A stretch of DNA of 64,000 nucleotides from Paraburkholderia gardini. GTDB lineage: Bacteria > Pseudomonadota > Gammaproteobacteria > Burkholderiales > Burkholderiaceae. The notes under the pieces are model-generated. The model saw only the letters and a program-made list of their open reading frames with translations. It ran no database searches and was not told the origin of the DNA. Numbering within the stretch: position 1 is the first letter of the stretch; each line of letters begins with the position of its first letter. Location: contig NZ_CAJQYY010000003.1 in the NCBI RefSeq assembly GCF_907164575.1, positions 246,039 through 310,038 of the forward strand. The letters are read 5' to 3'. Shown piece after piece: positions 56,101 to 64,000 of the stretch. A program made the translations under genes and the position numbers.

Positions 56101-56184
56101 CTGGCCTGCCTGTGCCTGTCCACCGAACGGTTGGCCAGTGGGTGAGCCCTCATACCGGGTCGTCACGTTGTCGGTCGTTTGCAT
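53167..56184 (-). CDS. nrdA: Ribonucleoside-diphosphate reductase, alpha subunit
   Basis: Catalytic subunit of class I ribonucleotide reductase. 1005 aa from MQTTDNVTTRYEG (AGGAGC 7-8 bp upstream; a longer frame is not homologous). N-terminal ATP-cone (KVIRRNGSVVSFEPSKIAIA, residues ~40-130) mediates allosteric control. Active-site residues: Cys in SQLSSCYLTT, the N-x-C-x-E motif in SSNLCTEITLN, Cys in EIAVCNLGSVNL. The tail has a Gly/Ser-rich linker (GGGESSGGAGGVGGGAAGGF) and ends FEECEACQ, with a CxxC that relays reductant. Regulated by NrdR, judging from the boxes upstream. Confidence 0.97.
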   Translation of the reverse strand: MQTTDNVTTRYEGSPTGQPFGGQAQAGQALAPQATFADYKVIRRNGSVVSFEPSKIAIAVTKAFLAVNGGQGAASARVRELVEQLTQSVVRALLRSRPNGGTFHIEDIQDQVELALMRGGEHNVARAYVLYREKRTQERTQEPEAAAGSSGLNVVDGGVTRPLDMAALRGIIESACANLGDAVSAGPIVAETVKNLYDGVPMSQVYDSAILAARTMIEKDPAYSQATARILLHTIRREILSEEVTQGEMADRYAEYFPQFIKRGVQAELLDDKLMQYDLKRLGAALDNSRDLQFGYLGLQTLYDRYFLHHDGVRIEMPQAFFMRVAMGLALNEVDREARAIEFYNVLSSFDFMSSTPTLFNSGTRRSQLSSCYLTTVDDDLDGIYEALKENALLSKFAGGLGNDWTRVRALGSHIKGTNGKSQGVVPFLKVVNDTAVAVNQGGKRKGAVCAYLESWHLDIEEFLELRKNTGDDRRRTHDMNTANWIPDLFMKRVHEGGDWTLFSPSTCPDLHDKFGAEFETAYIAYEDKVARGEIKLFKKIPAAQLWRKMLGMLFETGHPWITFKDPCNIRSPQQHVGVVHSSNLCTEITLNTSDTEIAVCNLGSVNLVAHLKEQADGTLVLDHDKLKRTVSVAMRMLDNVIDINYYAVAKARNSNLKHRPVGMGIMGFQDCLHLLRTPYASEEAVKFADTSMEAVCYYAYYASTELAEERGRYSSYRGSLWDRGILPQDTLKLLAEARGGYVEVDSSESMDWTELRSRIATYGMRNSNCVAIAPTATISNIIGVSACIEPTFQNLYVKSNLSGEFTVVNDYLVRDLKARGLWDEVMVADLKYFDGTLSRIDRIPADLRAIYATAFELDPVWVVEAASRRQKWIDQAQSLNIYMGGASGKKLDEVYKLAWLRGLKTTYYLRTMAATHVEKSTVAHGALNAVSSGGGESSGGAGGVGGGAAGGFGASGGAASGGLQASAAHAAPAAIEVDAAPEADGPVCMMRPGDPGFEECEACQ

Positions 56185-56484
56185 GTGCAAAGCTCCTGGT
56201 CTGGAATGGTGCGGAGGTAACCGCGGATTAGTACGATCGCCGCGACGTGGATACAACCGGCGCGAGCGTAAGGGTGCGGAGAGTGGGCCGGCGAGGTCTG
56301 CTGACCGGATGCGACGCGGCGGACGGGACAATAGTCTTCATCATGCGAGTCGCGATCACTGGCTGTGCCCTTTCCCCGAAGTTGCCGGTGCGGCCGCTCT
56401 CATCGGTCCACACCAGTCGAATGTTTTTTCAACGCCTGGAATGCATGCGGCGCCTTGCGCGTGAAGCGGGGCGCCGCCAGATCA

Positions 56485-56531
56485 CCACAACATCTAGTTC
56501 GGAAATCGATTCCTTACACAAAGTATAGTGG
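56485..56531. promoter_or_regulatory. Pair of NrdR boxes upstream of nrdA
   Basis: Two 16-bp sites with starts 31 bp apart: CCACAACATCTAGTTC (56485-56500) and ACACAAAGTATAGTGG (56516-56531). Against the NrdR consensus acaCwAtATaTwGtgt they match about 11 and 13 of 16 positions. The 31-bp (three-turn) spacing is the known arrangement, and the second box covers the -10 hexamer. Confidence 0.8.
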
Positions 56532-56549
56532 AACTTCCCGGCATCTCAA
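56522..56549 (-). promoter_or_regulatory. nrdA promoter
   Basis: Minus strand TTGAGA (56544-56549), 16 bp, TATACT (56522-56527). The -10 lies inside the promoter-proximal NrdR box, so bound NrdR would block RNA polymerase. Confidence 0.75.
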
Positions 56550-56666
56550 ATTATTTTATTTGCCGTTCGGCGCTTGACTTTTCATATCGCCAGGCCGGGT
56601 GGGACCGCGCGGAAAGCAAGGCGCTGCAACGATTTGCGACGCATCGAGGCAGCCCGCGTGACGGCT

Positions 56667-57263
56667 TTACGATGCGGCGGCGGGAGAGAGATAGGGGAAA
56701 TACCGAGCGGGCAATGCGCAGTCGTGTTGAAGGCGTTGCCACTCGAAGTGAGGACCGGGATCGGTCTTGCGGCCAGGCGCGATGTCGGCGTGACCCGCGA
56801 GCGCTTCGACCGGATAGTGCGCGGCGAGCGCCTTCACGAGCGCGCCTAGCGTCTCGTATTGCGGCAGCTCGAACGCGCTGGCGTCGCTGCCTTCCAGTTC
56901 GATGCCGATCGAAAAGTCGTTGCAGCGCTCACGGCCGAAGAAGTTCGACACACCCGCGTGCCATGCGCGCGCGTCGCACGATACATATTGCTCGAGCACG
57001 CCGTCGCGACGGATCACGAAATGCGCCGACACCTTCACACCGCGCAGATGCGCGTCGTAATACGGATGCGCGTCGCAGTCGAGGCGGTTCTGGAAGAGTT
57101 CGGTGATCGCCGTGCCGCCGAATTCGCCGGGCGGCAGGCTGATGTTGTGGACGACGACGAGCGTCGGCCGCGCGCCTTCGGGGCGCGCCTCGAAATTCGG
57201 CGACGGCAGTTTGCGCGCAGCGGGAACCCAGCCGTCGGCATCGACGGCGAAGTCGACGCTCAT
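56667..57263 (-). CDS. ampD: 1,6-anhydro-N-acetylmuramyl-L-alanine amidase AmpD
   Basis: Cytosolic zinc amidase of murein recycling; its loss typically derepresses AmpC-type beta-lactamases. 198 aa from MSVDFAVDADGWVPAARKL. Zinc ligands: His in VVVHNISLPPGEFGG, and His and Asp in LAGHADIAPGRKTDPGPHF; VSAHFVIRRDGVLEQYV and HAGVSNFFGRERCNDFSIGI complete the amidase_2 fold. The ATG overlaps the stop of the PP0621-type gene (ATGA). Confidence 0.97.
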   Translation of the reverse strand: MSVDFAVDADGWVPAARKLPSPNFEARPEGARPTLVVVHNISLPPGEFGGTAITELFQNRLDCDAHPYYDAHLRGVKVSAHFVIRRDGVLEQYVSCDARAWHAGVSNFFGRERCNDFSIGIELEGSDASAFELPQYETLGALVKALAAHYPVEALAGHADIAPGRKTDPGPHFEWQRLQHDCALPARYFPYLSPAAAS

Positions 57264-57559
57264 CGTGCGTCGCGCCCGGCCGGGCGCGCGGCGTGGCGAT
57301 GCGCGTGATCGGCGCTGCAGAACGGCTGGCCGGCGACGACCACCGAATCGCTCTTCGGCGCGTGTACGCCGCACTCGGCGCAACGGATCATCGGCTCGGC
57401 GAGTTGCGGCGCTTCGGACGCGCGCTGCGCGCCGCCTGCGGCCGGCCCCGACGACGCCGAACCGGTGCGCGCGGACGCTTTGGACTCGGCGCGACGCACG
57501 GCCTTGACGAGCCAGTTGCCGACGATGAACAGGAGAATCAGCAGAAAAATTTGTCGCAT
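57260..57559 (-). CDS. PP0621-family small membrane protein
   Basis: 99 aa. An N-terminal transmembrane helix (MRQIFLLILLFIVGNWLVKA), a Ser/Ala/Gly linker, and a C-terminal metal-finger-like segment MIRCAECGVHAPKSDSVV ... FCSADHAHRHA (CxxC followed by C/H). Small proteins of this build sit next to ampD in many betaproteobacteria; function unknown. Begins 8 bp after the CcsA-like gene. Confidence 0.85.
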   Translation of the reverse strand: MRQIFLLILLFIVGNWLVKAVRRAESKASARTGSASSGPAAGGAQRASEAPQLAEPMIRCAECGVHAPKSDSVVVAGQPFCSADHAHRHAARPAGRDAR

Positions 57560-57567
57560 GATGACGC

Positions 57568-58485
57568 TCAGACCACAGGGCGGTGCAACAGCACCTCGAA
57601 AACGAAACGGCTGCCGACATACGCGAGCATCAACGCCGCGAACGAAGCCAGCACCCAGCGCAATGCCGCACGGCCGCGCCAGCCGGACACCCGGCGGGCG
57701 GTAAGCAGCGCGCCGAACATCACCCAGGAAAGGATCGCGAACACGGTCTTGTGATCGAGCCTCAACGGCCGGTCCACGAGCTGCTCGCTAAAGAGAATGC
57801 CTGAGATCAGCGTGAGCGTCAGCAGCACGAAGCCCGCGCCGATCAGACGGAACAGCAGCTTTTCCAGCGTGAGCAGCGGCGGTAGCGTATCGAGCCAGCT
57901 CGACAGCCAGCCGTTGCCGGCAGCCGCGTTCTGGCGCTGCAGCTCGCCGCCGCGCATCGCGTGCAGGCGGCGCTCCACTAGCAGCATCAGGACAGCGTGC
58001 AGCGCCGCGATCGCGAAGAGCCCATACGCGATGTTCGCGATCAGGAAGTGCAGCTTGAAAAGCGGCGCCGCCGAATACGGCAGCACGTGCACGCCGTTGA
58101 ACGCGAGCGGCAGCAGCGACGCGACGCATGCGAGCGGCAGCACCAGCAGGCGCAGGCCGTCGAGCGGAAAGAACAGGCTTTCGATCCAGTAAATGCCAGC
58201 GCCGAGCCAGAACATCGCCGAGAGCGCGAACGCGAACCCGAACACCATCGCGTTCTGAGGAAAGATCGTGGTATGCAGCAACACGCCGTGGGAGATCAGC
58301 GCGACGAAGAGCAGCGCGCGCCCCGACGGACTCATGCCCGACGCCGCCGATACATTCGAAGGAACCGGGATCGACGGCACGCTCTCCAGCACCGGACGCG
58401 GCGCGGTGTGCCGGTGCGAGCGCCAGCCCGCGACGGCGAGACCGCCGTACAGGAGCGCAGTGAGGGCATACAGTACAATATCCAT
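57568..58485 (-). CDS. CcsA/HemX-like cytochrome c assembly membrane protein
   Basis: 305 aa polytopic inner-membrane protein with about eight hydrophobic helices. It belongs to the CcmC/CcsA/HemX-like YpjD group; family-type segments include HGVLLHTTIF, FKLHFLIANIAYGLFAIAALHAV and LRLDHKTVFAILSWVMFG, whose His residues could contact haem. Start MDIVLYALTALLYGG; divergent from ffh with only 62 bp between. The ccsA-like/ffh and ampD adjacency is conserved in related bacteria. The exact role in haem handling is not established. Confidence 0.85.
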   Translation of the reverse strand: MDIVLYALTALLYGGLAVAGWRSHRHTAPRPVLESVPSIPVPSNVSAASGMSPSGRALLFVALISHGVLLHTTIFPQNAMVFGFAFALSAMFWLGAGIYWIESLFFPLDGLRLLVLPLACVASLLPLAFNGVHVLPYSAAPLFKLHFLIANIAYGLFAIAALHAVLMLLVERRLHAMRGGELQRQNAAAGNGWLSSWLDTLPPLLTLEKLLFRLIGAGFVLLTLTLISGILFSEQLVDRPLRLDHKTVFAILSWVMFGALLTARRVSGWRGRAALRWVLASFAALMLAYVGSRFVFEVLLHRPVV

Positions 58486-58547
58486 ATCCGAAGTTTACAC
58501 CAGGCCCTTGCCTAGCAACGCAACGGCCGCACTGCCCATCGCTCCCC

Positions 58548-59915
58548 ATGCTCGACAATCTGACCCAACGGATGGCGCGCGTCGTCAAGACGCTGCGCGG
58601 CGAAGCCCGCCTCACCGAGGCGAACACCCAGGAAATGCTGCGCGAAGTCCGTCTCGCGCTGCTGGAGGCCGACGTGGCGCTGCCCGTCGTGCGCGACTTC
58701 ATCTCGAAGGTGAAGGAAAAGGCGCTCGGCGAAGAGGTGATCAGCAGCCTGTCGCCCGGTCAGGCGCTCGTCGGCGTGGTGCAGCGCGAACTGACCGCGA
58801 TCATCGGCGGCGACTACGAAGGCAAGGCGGTCGAGCTGAATCTCGCCGTCACGCCGCCCGCCGTCATCCTGATGGCCGGCCTGCAAGGCGCCGGGAAAAC
58901 GACGACCGTCGGCAAGCTCGCCAAATTGCTGCGCGAGAAGTACAAGAAGAAGGTCCTCACCGTTTCCTGCGACGTCTACCGCCCCGCCGCCATCGCGCAG
59001 CTGAAGACGGTGACGGAACAGGTCGGCGCGGATTTCTTCCCGTCGGAGCCCGACCAGAAGCCGGTCGACATCGCGCGCGCCGCCGTCGACTGGGCGAAGC
59101 GCCACTATCACGATGTGCTGATCGTCGACACGGCCGGCCGTCTCGGTATCGACGAAGCGATGATGCAGGAAATCACCGCGCTGCACGCTACATTGAAGCC
59201 GGCGGAAACGCTGTTCGTCGTCGACGCGATGCTCGGCCAGGATGCCGTGAACACCGCGAAGGCGTTCAACGACGCGCTGCCGCTCACCGGCGTCGTGCTC
59301 ACGAAGCTCGACGGCGACTCGCGCGGCGGTGCGGCGCTGTCGGTGCGTCACGTGACGGGCAAGCCGATCAAGTTCGTCGGCGTCGCCGAAAAGCTCGACG
59401 GCCTCGAAATCTTTTATCCGGATCGCATGGCGAACCGGATTCTCGGCATGGGCGACATTCTCGCGCTCGTCGAGGAAGCGCAACGCGGCGTCGACGTTCA
59501 GGCGGCGCAGAAGCTCGCCGACAAGGTCAAGAAAGGCGGCGACTTCGATCTCAACGATTTCCGCGCGCAGCTTTCGCAGATGAAGAACATGGGTGGCCTC
59601 TCCACGCTCATGGACAAGCTGCCCGCACAGTTCCAGCAGGCAGCGTCCGGTGCCGACATGGGCCAGGCCGAGAAGCAGATGCGTCGCATGGAAGGCATCA
59701 TCAACTCGATGACGCCGAAAGAGCGCGCGAAGCCCGAGCTGATCAAGGCGACGCGCAAGCGCCGCATCGCGGCGGGCGCGGGCGTGCAGGTGCAGGAAGT
59801 CAACCGCATGCTGAACCAGTACGACCAGATGCGCACGATGATGAAGAAGCTGAAGGGCGGCAACCTGCAGAAGATGATGCGCGGCATGAAAGGCATGATG
59901 CCGGGCATGCGCTGA
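58548..59915 (+). CDS. ffh: Signal recognition particle protein Ffh
   Basis: SRP54 GTPase delivering nascent membrane proteins to FtsY. 455 aa: N-domain (MLDNLTQRMARVVKTLRGEA ...), G-domain with GLQGAGKTTTVGKLAKLL (P-loop), VSCDVYRPAAIAQLK, VDTAGRLGIDEA and TKLDGDSRGGAALS, and a Met-rich M-domain (from ~residue 330) ending KMMRGMKGMMPGMR which binds 4.5S RNA and signal peptides. Confidence 0.98.
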   Translation: MLDNLTQRMARVVKTLRGEARLTEANTQEMLREVRLALLEADVALPVVRDFISKVKEKALGEEVISSLSPGQALVGVVQRELTAIIGGDYEGKAVELNLAVTPPAVILMAGLQGAGKTTTVGKLAKLLREKYKKKVLTVSCDVYRPAAIAQLKTVTEQVGADFFPSEPDQKPVDIARAAVDWAKRHYHDVLIVDTAGRLGIDEAMMQEITALHATLKPAETLFVVDAMLGQDAVNTAKAFNDALPLTGVVLTKLDGDSRGGAALSVRHVTGKPIKFVGVAEKLDGLEIFYPDRMANRILGMGDILALVEEAQRGVDVQAAQKLADKVKKGGDFDLNDFRAQLSQMKNMGGLSTLMDKLPAQFQQAASGADMGQAEKQMRRMEGIINSMTPKERAKPELIKATRKRRIAAGAGVQVQEVNRMLNQYDQMRTMMKKLKGGNLQKMMRGMKGMMPGMR

Positions 59916-59994
59916 TCGTCCCGATTGTTGTCCTGATTGCAGCTGCCGCTGTTCTCTCTCACACTATGTATACAGTCACCGCTCGCCAGACGTC

Positions 59995-60546
59995 ATGAAC
60001 CGCGAAGAAGCGCTCCACATTTTCAGCCACTCCGAAGAAATCGTTTCGGCCAGCGACGTCAACGCGTCGATCGGTGGCATGGCGAACGCCATCCGCGCGG
60101 AAATAAGCGAGGAATTCCCGCTCGTCCTTTCGGTGATGGGTGGCGCCGCGGTGTTCACCGGCATGCTGCTGCCGCACCTCGACTTCCCGCTCGAGTTCGA
60201 CTATATCCACCTCACCCGCTATCGCAACACGACCAAAGGCGGCAGCGAGATGCAATGGCGCGTTGCGCCGGCGGAGTCGGTCAAGGACCGCGTCGTGCTC
60301 GTGCTCGACGACATCCTCGACGAAGGTGAGACGATGGCCGCGATCCGCGACCGCATTCTCGCGATGGGCGCAAAGCGCTTCCTGAGCGCGGTGCTGTGCG
60401 AGAAGATCATCCCGAAGGCGAAGCCGCTGCACCCGGACTTCTGCGGCTTCGAAGTGCCGGACCGCTATGTGTTCGGCTGCGGAATGGACGCGAAAGGTTA
60501 CTGGCGCAATCTGCCCACCATCCGGGCGTTGACCGAAGACGTCTGA
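59995..60546 (+). CDS. Hypoxanthine-guanine phosphoribosyltransferase-like protein
   Basis: 183 aa purine salvage PRTase. N-terminal hood (MNREEALHIFSHSEEI), LVLSVMGGAAVFTGMLLPHL, and the PRPP-binding motif RVVLVLDDILDEGETMAAIRD with its paired Asp and downstream flexible region, plus DRYVFGCGMDAKGYWRNLP (substrate-specificity loop of HPRTs). Guanine/hypoxanthine preference is expected but not provable. Ends ~30 bp before a very strong terminator. Confidence 0.92.
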   Translation: MNREEALHIFSHSEEIVSASDVNASIGGMANAIRAEISEEFPLVLSVMGGAAVFTGMLLPHLDFPLEFDYIHLTRYRNTTKGGSEMQWRVAPAESVKDRVVLVLDDILDEGETMAAIRDRILAMGAKRFLSAVLCEKIIPKAKPLHPDFCGFEVPDRYVFGCGMDAKGYWRNLPTIRALTEDV

Positions 60547-60574
60547 ATTCCCTCCTTCCTGGGAATCGGCGCTT

Positions 60575-60614
60575 CACAATGAAAAAGCGGCTTGCGGGCC
60601 GCTTTTTCATTGTG
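60575..60614. terminator. Strong bidirectional terminator
   Basis: CACAATGAAAAAGCGGC-TTGCGG-GCCGCTTTTTCATTGTG: a perfect 17-bp stem with a 6-nt loop, with A/T tracts built into both arms; it separates the phosphoribosyltransferase from the converging marC. Confidence 0.92.
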
Positions 60615-60635
60615 TGATGTCAGTTGCTGCCGGCG

Positions 60636-61235
60636 TCAAAGCTGATGCACGAACGCGCGGATCCCCGCGAGTATCATCTCCACCGAAATCGCGACCAGCA
60701 CGAGACCCATCAGCCGCTCGAACGCCATCACGGTGCGCTCGCCGAGCCAGGCCTGAATGCGCTCAGCCAGCACCAGCACGATTGCGCACACGATCATCGT
60801 GACAGTCAGCGCGCCAATCCACTCGGCCATCTTGCCGGGCGCCTGCGACGTCAGCAGCATTACCGTCGCAAGCGCGGAGGGACCGGCCAGCGCGGGAATC
60901 GCGAGCGGCACGATCAGCGGTTCGCCGCCGCGCGCATCGCCGCCGAACGGGCCGTCCGGATGCGGAAAGATCATCCGCAGCGCGATCAGGAACAGCACGA
61001 TTCCACCGCCGATCCGCAATGAGAGGTCGGTGAGACTCATCATGCGCAAAAAGCGGTCGCCGACGACCATGAACACCAGCAGGATCACGAAAGCGATCGC
61101 GATTTCGCGCAGGATGACCGCGATCCGCCGATGCGGCGCGACGCCCCGCAGGCAACCGATGAAAAGCGGAATGTTGCCGAGCGGGTCCGTGATCAGGATC
61201 AGCAGAACCGTGGCGGACAGGAAGTTGTACTCCAC
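60636..61235 (-). CDS. MarC-family integral membrane protein
   Basis: 199 aa with six predicted helices; start GTG (MEYNFLSATVLLILITDPLGNIPLF) served by GGAG ~7 bp upstream. MarC/YhgN features: ITDPLGNIPLFIGCL, RIGGGIVLFLIALRMIF, PLAIPALAGPSALATVMLL and EWIGALTVTMIVC. Historically linked to multiple antibiotic resistance but without proven transport activity. 12 bp after proS; co-transcribed. Confidence 0.9.
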   Translation of the reverse strand: MEYNFLSATVLLILITDPLGNIPLFIGCLRGVAPHRRIAVILREIAIAFVILLVFMVVGDRFLRMMSLTDLSLRIGGGIVLFLIALRMIFPHPDGPFGGDARGGEPLIVPLAIPALAGPSALATVMLLTSQAPGKMAEWIGALTVTMIVCAIVLVLAERIQAWLGERTVMAFERLMGLVLVAISVEMILAGIRAFVHQL

Positions 61236-61247
61236 CGCCCGCTCCGG

Positions 61248-62984
<1,737 letters not shown>

Positions 62985-63227
62985 TCAGAATTTTCCAAAA
63001 GCGGCGGCACAATCCGAGCCGTCCAAAAAGATAAAACGGGGATTCGCGGACCCTTTGCGACCTTCATTGCGACCGTCAGCTGGCGCGACGGCGGCTTGCG
63101 CGGCGGTCAGGCCTGATCTGGCCGGGCCGATCCACAGGGTCTGATCCGGAAGACTACTCGACGACGCCCTTTTGCGGCGAATCGTTCCATTCTGGTGCGA
63201 TCCGGTGCGTCAGGTCCGTTATCTGTT

Positions 63228-63233
63228 TATAAT
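63228..63233 (+). promoter_or_regulatory. Candidate -10 box of rppH
   Basis: TATAAT ending about 33 bp before the rppH ATG; the -35 position (GTGCGT, 63205-63210) is weak. The rest of the 282-bp proS-rppH gap shows no gene. Confidence 0.5.
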
Positions 63234-63266
63234 CAAAGCAATTTTAAAGGATTCGAAGGTGGTTGT

Positions 63267-63941
63267 ATGCTGGATCGTGAAGGCTTTCGCCCGAACGTCG
63301 GCATCATCCTCTTGAACGCGCACAACGAGGTGTTTTGGGGCAAGCGGCTCCGTGAACATTCCTGGCAGTTTCCGCAAGGGGGCATCAAGTATGGTGAAAC
63401 CCCTGTGCAAGCGATGTATCGGGAGTTACACGAAGAAACCGGCCTGCTTCCGGAACATGTCAAGATTATCGGCCGCACGCGCGACTGGTTGCGTTACGAG
63501 GTGCCGGACAAGTTCATCAAGCGTGAAGTCCGTGGTCATTACCGCGGCCAGAAGCAGATCTGGTTTCTGCTTCGGATGGTGGGGCGCGATTGCGATATTT
63601 GCCTGCGTGCCTGCGATCATCCGGAGTTCGATGCCTGGCGCTGGAACGAGTACTGGGTGCCTCTCGACTGTGTGATCGAGTTCAAGCGGGATGTGTATCA
63701 GTTGGCGTTGACGGAGCTATCGCGTTTTCTGCGTCGTACGGCGCCGCGTGGAGAGAAACCGGCCGGGCATCATGGGCCGCGTTATCCCCGGGTGGTCAGC
63801 ACGATGGCGGCGGAAAGCGCATCGCTGGAATCGTCAGGGTCCCTGATGACGGTCGAGACGTCGATTCGCACGACGATCGAAACGGATTGCGGAGATGTCG
63901 AAACCTCCGTTAGCCGTTCATCGACGTTCGTGCGCGATTGA
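63267..63941 (+). CDS. rppH: RNA pyrophosphohydrolase
   Basis: Nudix hydrolase removing pyrophosphate from 5'-triphosphate mRNA ends and so triggering decay. 224 aa from [17 protein letters not shown]. The Nudix box is intact ([17 protein letters not shown] followed by HEETGL). RppH-type features [20 protein letters not shown] and [11 protein letters not shown] are present. Residues ~160-224 are a Ser/Thr-rich extension beyond the ~176-residue E. coli enzyme, common in Burkholderia. A G-run (63974-63983) lies just downstream at the window edge. Confidence 0.96.
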   Translation: MLDREGFRPNVGIILLNAHNEVFWGKRLREHSWQFPQGGIKYGETPVQAMYRELHEETGLLPEHVKIIGRTRDWLRYEVPDKFIKREVRGHYRGQKQIWFLLRMVGRDCDICLRACDHPEFDAWRWNEYWVPLDCVIEFKRDVYQLALTELSRFLRRTAPRGEKPAGHHGPRYPRVVSTMAAESASLESSGSLMTVETSIRTTIETDCGDVETSVSRSSTFVRD

Positions 63942-64000
63942 ACCCTGTGCGGCTGTTCATGCCGCATCTTGCCGGGGGGGGGGTTGAAATTGCGCGGCGG
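63942..64000. other. Right window edge
   Basis: 59 bp after rppH with a run of ten Gs at 63974-63983; no further feature can be assigned. Confidence 0.4.

Larger units (their letters stand above)
56185..56666. other. nrdA upstream region (long leader) and ampD downstream gap
   Basis: 482 bp with no credible gene. The nrdA promoter and NrdR boxes lie at 56485-56549, so the mRNA has a leader of about 300 nt whose content is unexplained. I see no obvious riboswitch motif or conserved hairpin in it. Confidence 0.4.

Noticed and set aside
53275..56145. 956-codon plus-strand frame opposite nrdA
   Set aside because: Antisense shadow of nrdA; composition typical of the complement of a high-GC coding strand, no recognisable motif.
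56228..56528. Small frames on both strands in the nrdA leader
   Set aside because: They cross the NrdR boxes and promoter, lack ribosome-binding sites and have no recognisable domain.

Overview
The window is a GC-rich, gene-dense stretch of a betaproteobacterial chromosome. Gene content and order (leuS, exbDB, dapB, bamE, fur; aroQ-accB-accC-prmA-DUF3426-tpx; nrdA/nrdB with an alanine/lysine-rich H1-like protein; ampD, ccsA-like, ffh; proS, rppH) are those of Burkholderiaceae, most likely Burkholderia, Paraburkholderia or Caballeronia. This is judged from the proteins and gene order alone. I see no rRNA, tRNA, CRISPR array, prophage or complete insertion sequence.

Layout. 1-6.4 kb: 5' part of leuS (runs off the left edge), the ExbB/ExbD motor pair, dapB, the outer-membrane assembly lipoprotein bamE, and divergent fur. 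6.4-10.4 kb: a ureide block (allantoicase, ureidoglycolate lyase) downstream of a dctA-type carboxylate carrier, divergent from a GntR/FCD regulator; matching palindromic operators lie on both sides of the divergent region. 10.4-16.2 kb: gapA and tkt, then a spermidine-synthase-like gene, a VOC protein and rsmE. 16.2-17.6 kb: a secreted barnase-type RNase with a barstar-type inhibitor. 17.6-23.7 kb: maeB, thiL, pgpA, pncC, a DUF985 cupin and pyrF.

23.8-34.2 kb: one ten-gene sugar catabolic cluster on the minus strand, in order IclR regulator, dgoK, dgoA, an SDR dehydrogenase, araF, araG, araH, a second SDR dehydrogenase, an SMP-30 lactonase and galM. It joins an L-arabinose-type ABC importer to the ends of the De Ley-Doudoroff galactose route, but has no sugar-acid dehydratase. 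34.36-35.23 kb: a gene-free, roughly 870-bp imperfect giant palindrome with strikingly conserved outer arms. This is the most unusual sequence in the window.

35.2-41.1 kb: minus-strand murein/shikimate/RNA genes (mpl, a YqiA-like esterase, an RNase II-type exonuclease, aroE, mtgA), several joined by ATGA overlaps. 41.3-49.9 kb: plus-strand housekeeping genes (nucleotidyltransferase-like protein, TlpA-type thioredoxin, aroQ, accB, accC, prmA, DUF3426 protein, tpx, PfkB-type kinase, glycine-zipper lipoprotein). 50.2-56.6 kb: H1-like protein, nrdB and nrdA; nrdA has a well-formed pair of NrdR boxes over its promoter about 300 bp upstream of its ATG. 56.7-64 kb: ampD, a PP0621-type protein and a CcsA-like membrane protein, divergent from ffh; then a phosphoribosyltransferase, marC, proS and rppH.

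Most of the window is core metabolism. The accessory or regulatory points of interest are the giant palindrome, the paired GntR operators, the NrdR boxes, the barnase/barstar pair, the sugar cluster, and several structured intergenic regions.
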